DNA from: Candidatus Omnitrophota bacterium
GTDB lineage: Bacteria; Omnitrophota; Gorgyraeia; Aquiviventales; Aquiviventaceae
Assembly (NCBI GenBank): GCA_016192545.1
Contig: JACPTX010000041.1
Coordinates: 1 to 32,042, forward strand
DNA: 32,042 nt
Reading direction: 5' to 3'
Shown here one piece after another: positions 14,698-20,704 of the stretch. Numbering within the stretch: the first letter of the stretch is position 1; every line of letters begins with the position of its first letter. Below the pieces are notes generated by a model, which saw nothing but the letters and a program-made list of their open reading frames with translations, was not told where the DNA came from and made no database searches. Made by a program: the position numbers and the translations under genes.

Positions 14698-15792
14698 TTA
14701 GACAACGCTCTTGGCGGAGATGAACGCCTCCACCAATCCGCGGGCTTGCTCGTCATCCATGGGCTGCGGGGGGTGCTTCATGGTCCACGCCGAGACCGAG
14801 CGGATCGGACCGCCCAGGCCGCGCTCGCGGGCCAACCGGAGGCACCGGATGGCGTCAATCGCCATGCCGGCGCTGTTGGGCGAGTCCTCGACGGAGAGGC
14901 GCAGCTCGAGCTCGATGGGACAGTCGCCGAACCCCCGCCCCTCGATCCGGAGGAAACAGACCTTGCGGTCATACTGCCAGGGCACGTAGTCGCTGGGGCC
15001 GATGTGGATGTTCTCATCGAACAGCCGGCTGCCCAGCGCCGTCTGGACCGCTTCGGTCTTGGAGATCTTCTTCATGCGCAGGCGGTCCTGGTTGAGCATA
15101 TTCAGGAAATCGGTATTGCCGCCGACGTTCAGCTGATAGGTCCGGTCCACGGCGGCCCCCCGGATGGTGAAGAGCTTCGCCAGGGCGCGATGGAGGATGG
15201 TGGCACCCATCTGGCCCTTGACATCGTCGCCGATGAGCGGAATGCCGCGCTTCGCAAAGCGGCCGGCCCAGGCGGGGTCCGAGGCAATGAAGACCGGCAT
15301 GCAGTTGACCAGGCCGACCCCGGCCTCCAGACAGGCCTCGGCATAGGCCTTGGTGGCCCGTTCGGAGCCGACAGGCAGGTAGTTCAGGAGGACCTCCGCC
15401 CCGCTGTCCCGCAGCACCTTCGCGATGTTGGCCGGCCTGCGCGCGGCCACGACAAAGGTGCGCTTCTGGGGGTAGCGGTGCATGTGCGGGGCCACGCCGT
15501 CCAGGACCGGCCCCATCGCCACGCGGAGGCCATAGCGCGGCAGCGGCTTGCGAAACCACGCCGTGCAGTTCGGGTCCGCCGCGCAGGCCTGCTCGAGGGG
15601 CCGGCCGACCTTGCGGGCGTCCACATCGAAGGCCGCGACGACCTTGATGTGCGCCGGGGTGTAGCCGCCGACCGACCAATGCAGCAGGCCGGCGACGCGG
15701 CGCGAGGGACGCCGCCGGTAATACGCCAGGCCCTGGAGCAGAGCGGTGGCGCAGTTGCCGACCCCGATGATCGCGATCCGGATTGGCTTCAT
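14698..15792 (-). CDS. ino1: Myo-inositol-1-phosphate synthase
   Basis: This 364-residue enzyme converts glucose 6-phosphate to L-myo-inositol 1-phosphate with bound NAD, the first step to inositol lipids, solutes or thiols. The NAD-binding opening is IAIIGVGNCATALLQG (residues 6-21). Family blocks follow: IKVVAAFDVDARKVG, LLNYLPVGSE, IPLIGDDVKGQMGATILHR, LNVGGNTDFLNM and the signature SPNSAGMAIDAIRCLRLA. The last block includes the region of the conserved catalytic lysines. The length matches the shorter actinobacterial/archaeal class. It has its own promoter-like site 28 bases upstream and a short leader. Beside a GH57 glucan enzyme, it suggests that stored glucan feeds inositol synthesis, which is inference. 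Confidence 0.93.
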   Translation of the reverse strand: MKPIRIAIIGVGNCATALLQGLAYYRRRPSRRVAGLLHWSVGGYTPAHIKVVAAFDVDARKVGRPLEQACAADPNCTAWFRKPLPRYGLRVAMGPVLDGVAPHMHRYPQKRTFVVAARRPANIAKVLRDSGAEVLLNYLPVGSERATKAYAEACLEAGVGLVNCMPVFIASDPAWAGRFAKRGIPLIGDDVKGQMGATILHRALAKLFTIRGAAVDRTYQLNVGGNTDFLNMLNQDRLRMKKISKTEAVQTALGSRLFDENIHIGPSDYVPWQYDRKVCFLRIEGRGFGDCPIELELRLSVEDSPNSAGMAIDAIRCLRLARERGLGGPIRSVSAWTMKHPPQPMDDEQARGLVEAFISAKSVV

Positions 15793-15819
15793 GCGGTGGA
15801 GAGAAACAATAGAAAAAAT

Positions 15820-15848
15820 ATTATAGCCAGTCCGGCGCCCGGACGCAA
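15820..15848 (-). promoter_or_regulatory. Probable ino1 promoter, overlapping a possible GH57 terminator
   Basis: On the - strand TTGCGT (15843-15848) is followed after 17 nt by a perfect TATAAT (15820-15825), with ATG at 15792. The same bases include a GTCCGG/CCGGAC stem (15830-15835 and 15839-15844) and, 14 nt on, a T-rich run, so weak termination of the GH57 transcript here is also possible. Confidence 0.55.
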
Positions 15849-15850
15849 GG

Positions 15851-18067
15851 TCAGACTGACCAGACCTGGCTCTCGAGATCCGCCGGGGGCACGCTCAGAT
15901 GAAACGTCCCCTGGGTGGGATGCCGTTCCAAGACCTCCGCGCCTTCGCTCAGGCTGACCTGCAGCTGGCAGCGGGTGCCGGGCGCAAGCGGCACGCGCGA
16001 GCGCGGGACGGCCGCCTCCACAATCCGCTGATAGGCGCACTCGATGGCTTGCCCTGCTTCGCTCTGCGAGCTTCGCAGAGGCCTCTCCGAAGCGCCAGGC
16101 GCGAAGGAGGGCCCCGACACCCGCCCCCGAATCGCCGCCGCCTCGCGCTCGATGATCACGTCGACCTGCTGGTCCGGAAACGCCAACGCCAGGCGCCAGC
16201 CGGCGTGCCGGCGCAGCTCGGCCGCGTCCACATCCACCCGGAAATAGGCGTGCGTCTGGTCAAACCCATAGAACAACCCCAGGAGGAGCTGCCGGCCCCG
16301 GTGGATGGCGGCGTACCCCTTGCGCAGGTCAAGGTAGCCGGCAAAGAGCCACTCGTAATAGGTGGTTTCCAGCCCGTCGATGGCCGGGTGGACCTCGGCC
16401 GTCGGCTCGGAAACGTAGTGAAGGACCCGGCCCTTGATCGGCTGCTGCAGCACGGCGGGCGGCTCCTGCCCCAGCGCGCGGTACACGTTCTCCAAATTTG
16501 CGCGGCACAGCGCGTCAAACTCTTCGCTCTGGGCGGAGTAGTGCGTATCGCCGTACCACCACATCCAGTCGCTGCCCTCCGCGATGTAGAGGCTGCGCCA
16601 GGCTTCCGCCGGCGCCTGCCCCGCCACCCCATGGGGTGGCGGGGCCTCCCGCGCCGCCGCCAGATCCTGGCGGGCCTTGGCCAGCAGGGTCCACGCGGCG
16701 TTCTTTTCGGGATGGCCGACCCACGTCGCGAAATTGCCGTCGATCCATGAGCCGGCGAACAGGTCCGGCAGGGACGGCTGCTGGTCCACCGGATACTGCG
16801 ACAGGAACTCGCTGACCGTCACGACGCGGATGCGGGGGTCCCCTGCCAGCGCCTGGTACAGCGCGAGCAAGAAGTCGTGCGCATCGCGCGGGTAGTGCTC
16901 CCACGCGTTTTCCCCGTCGAGGATGACGCTGACCAGCGCCGGCTGCGGCTCCTGCCGGAACTGCCGGTGGATGCCCTCCAGCCGCGCGAGGAAATCCTGG
17001 ACCGCCAGCGTCACCTTCCACTGGCTGTAGACGAACCCCAGCAGATCCGACAGCTCGCGGTCGCGGAACACGATCGCCGCGTGCCCCCCTGCGCGGCGCA
17101 AGAGGTGCGGTCGGTACAGCAATGAGGGGGCTCGGGCGGTCTTCAGCGTGCGCCAGAGAATTTCCTCGTCGGTCGCAATCCAGTTGACCCCGGCGTCGAT
17201 CGCCAGACGCACGAACTCTTCGCTGACGCTCCCCTCCGGCGGCCAGACCCCGGTCGCCGGCCGGCCGAACGCGCCGGCGTGGCGCTGGAGGGCCTCGGCC
17301 AGATGCCAGCGGGCGTCCTCCGGATGCTGGAAGCGCGTCTCCTCGGGCAGCGGCAGATGCGGCAAGGCCGCGTGGGCGCTGCGGATGTCGCATAACAGCG
17401 GCATGATGGGATGGTAGTAGGGCGAGGTGGTCAGCTCGATCTGCCCGCGCTGCTGGGCCTGCCGATACGCGGGAATGACCTGCGCCAGGATCGCGATCTG
17501 CTTGTCGAGCACGAGCTGCTTGTCCGCTTCGGTGAACCGGCCTCCCTTCTCTTCCAGCCTGGCCAGGTCCGCGTCCTGGCTCCTCAGCCAGGGATCAATC
17601 CACGCCAGGTTAAACCAGACCTGCAGGTCCAGGTAATCCTGCGTCTTGAACCGCCGCAGCGTCTGCTGCCAGGCCGCGTCATCCGACGGGGTGGCTCGTT
17701 TGACCAGCAGATCATGGTAGCGCGCCTGGGGCTTGATCATGTGCTCCCAGTCGGCCATATAGAAGCGCTCGAGGATCCAGCGTTTGTCCGGCTCGGTGAG
17801 GTCGGCGGCCGGCTTGCGGGACAGGTCGAGAAACTGATCCGAGCGATTGTGAGGCGGCAGGTATTCCTCGAGCTGGTCGAGGAGCGAGGGCACGAGGTTG
17901 AAGGTCTGGTGCAGCGACGGGAAGCTCTCCAGCCGCTGGACCATGTCGAGGTAGTCCTTGGTCCCGTGGAGGCGCACCCACGGCATCCGGCATTCGCCGG
18001 TCCGGGAATCCCGGTAGTAGGGCTGATGCATGTGCCACACAAACGCGAGATAGAGAGGATGACTCAT
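15851..18067 (-). CDS. Glycoside hydrolase family 57 protein
   Basis: This 738-residue GH57 enzyme is of the alpha-amylase/4-alpha-glucanotransferase type and probably cytoplasmic, as it has no signal peptide. The opening YLAFVWHMHQPYYRD contains the conserved HxHQPY motif. The catalytic nucleophile is Glu278 in WPPEGSVSEEF and the acid/base is Asp384 in VILDGENAWEHY. WMWWYGDTHYS near residue 515 is the conserved fourth region. A C-terminal beta-rich region follows. Two palindromic stretches lie in frame inside the gene: a perfect 28-bp palindrome (residues about 475-483, APPPHGVAGQA) and a hairpin near residue 665 (ASERPLRSSQSEAGQ). Both encode low-complexity inserts outside the catalytic core. 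ATG 18067 is preceded by AGGTT. Transcription is set off from the upstream porin gene by a terminator. Confidence 0.92.
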   Translation of the reverse strand: MSHPLYLAFVWHMHQPYYRDSRTGECRMPWVRLHGTKDYLDMVQRLESFPSLHQTFNLVPSLLDQLEEYLPPHNRSDQFLDLSRKPAADLTEPDKRWILERFYMADWEHMIKPQARYHDLLVKRATPSDDAAWQQTLRRFKTQDYLDLQVWFNLAWIDPWLRSQDADLARLEEKGGRFTEADKQLVLDKQIAILAQVIPAYRQAQQRGQIELTTSPYYHPIMPLLCDIRSAHAALPHLPLPEETRFQHPEDARWHLAEALQRHAGAFGRPATGVWPPEGSVSEEFVRLAIDAGVNWIATDEEILWRTLKTARAPSLLYRPHLLRRAGGHAAIVFRDRELSDLLGFVYSQWKVTLAVQDFLARLEGIHRQFRQEPQPALVSVILDGENAWEHYPRDAHDFLLALYQALAGDPRIRVVTVSEFLSQYPVDQQPSLPDLFAGSWIDGNFATWVGHPEKNAAWTLLAKARQDLAAAREAPPPHGVAGQAPAEAWRSLYIAEGSDWMWWYGDTHYSAQSEEFDALCRANLENVYRALGQEPPAVLQQPIKGRVLHYVSEPTAEVHPAIDGLETTYYEWLFAGYLDLRKGYAAIHRGRQLLLGLFYGFDQTHAYFRVDVDAAELRRHAGWRLALAFPDQQVDVIIEREAAAIRGRVSGPSFAPGASERPLRSSQSEAGQAIECAYQRIVEAAVPRSRVPLAPGTRCQLQVSLSEGAEVLERHPTQGTFHLSVPPADLESQVWSV
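16062..16080. repeat. Hairpin within the GH57 coding sequence
   Basis: CTCTGCGA (16062-16069) and TCGCAGAG (16073-16080) pair perfectly with a 3-nt loop. They lie in a stretch coding for a Ser/Glu/Ala-rich segment (SERPLRSSQSEAGQ) that looks like an in-frame insertion. TTCGCT words also occur in the insert inside glyS. Confidence 0.65.
16618..16645. repeat. Perfect 28-bp palindrome within the GH57 coding sequence
   Basis: The 14-base half-site GCCCCGCCACCCCA runs straight into its exact complement, centred on 16631/16632. It is translated in frame as APPPHGVAGQA, a Pro/Gly-rich linker. No other copy is in the window. Confidence 0.8.
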
Positions 18068-18075
18068 GGCAACCT

Positions 18076-18112
18076 AAAAAAACGCCCCCTGCCTCTTGCG
18101 AAGCAGGGGGCG
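18076..18112 (-). terminator. Rho-independent terminator of the porin gene
   Basis: On the - strand the stem CGCCCCCTGC (18103-18112) pairs with GCAGGGGGCG (18083-18092) around a 10-nt loop and is followed at once by seven T residues (18076-18082). It begins 19 bases past the porin stop and ends 8 bases before the GH57 start. It is the clearest terminator in the window. Confidence 0.93.
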
Positions 18113-18131
18113 GTCAACCGACGACCCGAGC

Positions 18132-19385
18132 TTAGAACTTCAGGCTGATGGTGCTGACCAACTGCTGGGCCGTGTGGTTATCATCCGCCACGCTGTCGTA
18201 CACGGTGCCGGGCCAGAAGACGGCGTAGAGCAGCGGCTTCAAGCTGCCGTAGAAGCCCAGCTGGTGCTGGTTGGTGGCCGCGGACGTATCGCCGGGCTGG
18301 TCGGTGATGTAGAACCCGGCCGCAGTCTGCCCGATGTGGAACTCGCGGATGGCCGAGGTGAAGTAGCCGCGGGCGATCGGATCCCAGCCGGACACCGCAC
18401 CATCGTAATCCTGCCCGGACCAGAAGATCCACTCCGCCCCGAGCTTCGGCGTCATCGCCACGTTCGCAAAGGTGTAGTCCGCCCCCAGGTCAAAGGCCCA
18501 CGCTTTCACTCCGCTTCCGGCTGTCACGAGCCCGGTCGGGTCAGTGGCACTCCTTCCATGCTGGATGGCGATCTCCCCATACGCATAGGCGCCTTCCACC
18601 GGCTTGAGGCTGCCTCGGAGGCCCCAGGTGTTCACGGAGCCATCCTCGTTGATGTCTCCGGCAATGACCGCCGCGCCACGGCTCTTGTCACGCTTGTTCA
18701 GGTAGTACGCTTCCATCTCAGAGTCCATCTGGTCGAAGCGGGTGCTGAAGTTGACCCCCTGGATGGTCACATCATCGGCAACGCCGGTCACGCCTTCATT
18801 CGACTTGATGTAGACGTAGTCGGCCGTCAGCGGGAGGTTGAGGCCGCCGACGTTGGACAGGTCCAGCGTCGCGCGGATGGCGTCGAACGCCGTGAAGTCG
18901 GTGTACTCGTTGGCCGTGATGGCCGTGTTCCGATCCGTGGCTGCATTCAGGATGCTGGGAATGAGGTTGCTCCCGAGCACGAACCCGCGGCCCCAGACGA
19001 TCGGCTGAGTGCCGATCTTCACCGTCAGCGGCGAGTAGAACAGCTCCCTCAACGTGATGTACGCCTGGCTGACGTCGAAGTCACCCGTGGCGCCGCCGTC
19101 CACGTTCCAGTCGCGCTCGTTGGCCAGCCGGATGAACGCCGACACGTTCTCGGTGAGGTCCGCCCCGATGTTGATGCCGGTGGTCGTCATCAAAAACTCA
19201 TCGTGGGAGTCGATGGTGTCAGCCGTCGCTTCGTTATTGTCTTCCGCGAGATCAAGGTATTCGCGATGGAACGCCCGCACCGTGATATCCCCACTGACTT
19301 TCACATTCTGGACCTCGGCGAAGCTCGGGACGCTGATCGCCAGAAGCCCCAGAAGGACTGCGCTGATGAGCGTAGCCTTCATCAT
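18132..19385 (-). CDS. Outer-membrane beta-barrel porin, alginate-export-like
   Basis: This 417-residue protein has a cleavable signal (MMKATLISAVLLGLLAISVP, cleaved after SFA) and a mature chain of alternating polar and hydrophobic beta-strands. The chain ends STISLKF, with the C-terminal Phe typical of Gram-negative outer-membrane barrels. Segments such as SAFIRLANERDWN, SQAYITLRELFYSPLTVKIG and QPIVWGRGFVLGSNLIPS resemble the alginate-export porin family (AlgE-like). The transported compound is unknown. I chose ATG 19385 because AAGGAGG (19393-19399) is 7 nt upstream and the signal peptide begins here. The longer frame to 19532 would add an unlikely leader. Expression should be strong: there is a near-consensus promoter 200 bases upstream, a long leader and an intrinsic terminator, all serving this one gene. 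Confidence 0.85.
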   Translation of the reverse strand: MMKATLISAVLLGLLAISVPSFAEVQNVKVSGDITVRAFHREYLDLAEDNNEATADTIDSHDEFLMTTTGINIGADLTENVSAFIRLANERDWNVDGGATGDFDVSQAYITLRELFYSPLTVKIGTQPIVWGRGFVLGSNLIPSILNAATDRNTAITANEYTDFTAFDAIRATLDLSNVGGLNLPLTADYVYIKSNEGVTGVADDVTIQGVNFSTRFDQMDSEMEAYYLNKRDKSRGAAVIAGDINEDGSVNTWGLRGSLKPVEGAYAYGEIAIQHGRSATDPTGLVTAGSGVKAWAFDLGADYTFANVAMTPKLGAEWIFWSGQDYDGAVSGWDPIARGYFTSAIREFHIGQTAAGFYITDQPGDTSAATNQHQLGFYGSLKPLLYAVFWPGTVYDSVADDNHTAQQLVSTISLKF

Positions 19386-19591
19386 TGACCCCCCTCCTTG
19401 TTGTGTATTGCCGCCAAATTTCCTCATCAACTTCATTCGCACGTCAGTGTGCTCAGACTGCCTCGTGTCAGGACTGCCTAGAACCTCAGACTGTTTGCGT
19501 GGTCGCCTCACAATTCCTTCTCCCTCAAACAACTCTGCGGTCCTCCCCTTTCCCGGGAGTCTGAGGACACCTCCTTTCCACGTTTTCGCTT
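19386..19591 (-). other. Long 5' leader of the porin mRNA
   Basis: About 200 bases separate the promoter from the start codon. The region holds three loosely spaced copies of CAG(G)ACTG on the + strand (19454, 19469 and 19487) and no convincing coding frame. A structured or small-RNA-regulated leader would be usual for a porin gene, but I cannot assign a known riboswitch. The rest of the gap up to the tRNA (19621-19701) shows nothing else I can name. Confidence 0.4.
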
Positions 19592-19620
19592 ACTATAAGT
19601 ATGAAGGGAAGCCTTGTCAA
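19592..19620 (-). promoter_or_regulatory. Strong sigma-70-type promoter of the porin gene
   Basis: On the - strand a perfect -35 TTGACA (19615-19620) is followed by a 17-nt spacer and -10 TATAGT (19592-19597). AT-rich DNA lies upstream (GCTAAAAAATGC on the - strand). It is the best promoter match in the window. Confidence 0.85.
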
Positions 19621-19701
19621 GCATTTTTTAGCTTGGTTATGCGCCCTTGAGCGCCGCTAATAACCCTCAATACCCCCAGATGTTCCGAGGATGCCAAAAA
19701 A

Positions 19702-19777
19702 TGCCCCAGGGCCGATTCGAACGGCCGACACGCGGTTTAGGAAACCGCTGCTCTATCCATAGCTGAGCTACTGGGGC
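19702..19777 (-). tRNA. tRNA-Arg (anticodon CCT)
   Basis: The 5' end GCCCCAG (19771-19777) pairs with CTGGGGC at 19703-19709, with discriminator A at 19702. The D arm is GCTC...GAGC, the anticodon arm is GCGGT-TTCCTAA-ACCGC with anticodon CCT (reads AGG), and the T arm is GGCCG-TTCGAAT-CGGCC. All stems pair fully. CCA is not encoded. A run of six T residues (19696-19701) directly follows and would end transcription. It begins 15 bases past the sigma-factor stop and is probably on the same transcript. Confidence 0.95.
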
Positions 19778-19792
19778 GGAGCGTGAAGGCCG

Positions 19793-20650
19793 TCATCGTC
19801 TCTTCTCATCGGTCAGTTGCGCGAGCTCGTCTTTTTTCGGCGGCCCTTCCGCGGCGATATGCGCGCGGAGCTTGCGCATGACGGCGACTTCAATCTGACG
19901 GACGCGCTCGCGGGTGATGCCGAAGAACTTCGCCGTCTCGCCCAGGGTCCGGCTCACCCCGTCGTCGAGCCCGTAGCGCAGCGTGAGGAGCCGGCGCTCG
20001 CGGTCGTTCATGCGGCGCAGCAGTCCCTTGATCCGCTCGCGCTGGAGAAAGCGCGTGATCTCCTCCTGCGGGGAGGGGATCGTCTCGTCCTGGATGAGGT
20101 CGATCATCTCCGTCTCCCCTTCCTCGCCGACCGGCGTCTCGAGCGACGCGGACTGGGAGGCGGTCACGAGCTCCTGCAGGCGCAGCACGCGCTCGACCGG
20201 CATGCGCATCCGCCGGGCCACTTCTTTGGGCGTCGGCTTGCGGCCGAGCCGCTGCGTCATGTCCTCGGACACCCGCTTGAACTTGGAGAGCAGCTCCGTC
20301 ATGTAGACCGGGATGCGCACGGTCTTGCCCTGGTTGGCGATGGCGCGGGTGATGTACTGGCGGATCCACCACGCGGCGTAGGTCGAGAACCGGAATCCCT
20401 TTTTCGGGTTGAACTTCGTCACCGCCTTCATCAGGCCGAGGTTGCCTTCCTCGATCAGGTCGAGGAGCGGCACCCCGAGGTGGGAGTAGCGCTTGGCGAT
20501 GTTGATGACCAGCCGGAGGTTGGCCAGCGTCATCTGGCGCCTGGCCTTCGTATCCCCCCGCTTGATCCGCTTGGCGAGCTCGATCTCCTGCTTGGCGGTC
20601 AGCAGCGAGATGGCCTTGATGTCTTTCAGGTACGCGCGGATCGGCTCCAT
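19793..20650 (-). CDS. RNA polymerase sigma factor, RpoD/SigA-like, without region 1.1
   Basis: This 285-residue sigma-70 family protein begins at region 1.2 (EPIRAYLKDIKAISLLTAKQ). Region 2 follows with RRQMTLANLRLVINIAKRYS, DLIEEGNLGLMKAV and FSTYAAWWIRQYITRAI. Region 3 has GRKPTPKEVARRM, and region 4 has DRERRLLTLRYGLDDGVSRT with the helix-turn-helix TLGETAKFFGITRERVRQIE. Region 2.4 and 4.2 sequences are those of primary or group 2 sigmas, which read the TTGACA/TATAAT-type promoters seen in this window. Region 1.1 is absent. No Shine-Dalgarno precedes ATG 20650; the bases upstream are a palindromic hairpin (20662-20702) that fills the gap to ppdK. Translation may rely on coupling with ppdK, or the original leader may have been displaced. 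Confidence 0.92.
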   Translation of the reverse strand: MEPIRAYLKDIKAISLLTAKQEIELAKRIKRGDTKARRQMTLANLRLVINIAKRYSHLGVPLLDLIEEGNLGLMKAVTKFNPKKGFRFSTYAAWWIRQYITRAIANQGKTVRIPVYMTELLSKFKRVSEDMTQRLGRKPTPKEVARRMRMPVERVLRLQELVTASQSASLETPVGEEGETEMIDLIQDETIPSPQEEITRFLQRERIKGLLRRMNDRERRLLTLRYGLDDGVSRTLGETAKFFGITRERVRQIEVAVMRKLRAHIAAEGPPKKDELAQLTDEKRR

Positions 20651-20661
20651 CAGCAGTTTTG

Positions 20662-20704
20662 GGGACGGTTCTATTTTTCCGAGAGAAAAATAGAACCGTC
20701 CCTA
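20662..20704 (-). repeat. REP-like hairpin with GTAG foot between ppdK and the sigma gene
   Basis: GGGACGGTTCTATTTTTC (20662-20679) and its exact complement (20685-20702) form an 18-bp stem with a 5-nt loop. On the - strand the stem is preceded by GTAG, the tetranucleotide foot known for REP elements recognised by RAYT (TnpA-REP, Y1) transposases. The ppdK stop TAG is part of that GTAG, so the gene end and the element's foot coincide. The AT-rich centre differs from all other palindromes here. Confidence 0.88.

Noticed and set aside
19621-19701. A small RNA gene in the AT-rich stretch between the porin promoter and the tRNA
   Set aside because: Only the T-run after the tRNA and the upstream edge of the porin promoter are visible; no separate promoter-terminator pair is present.
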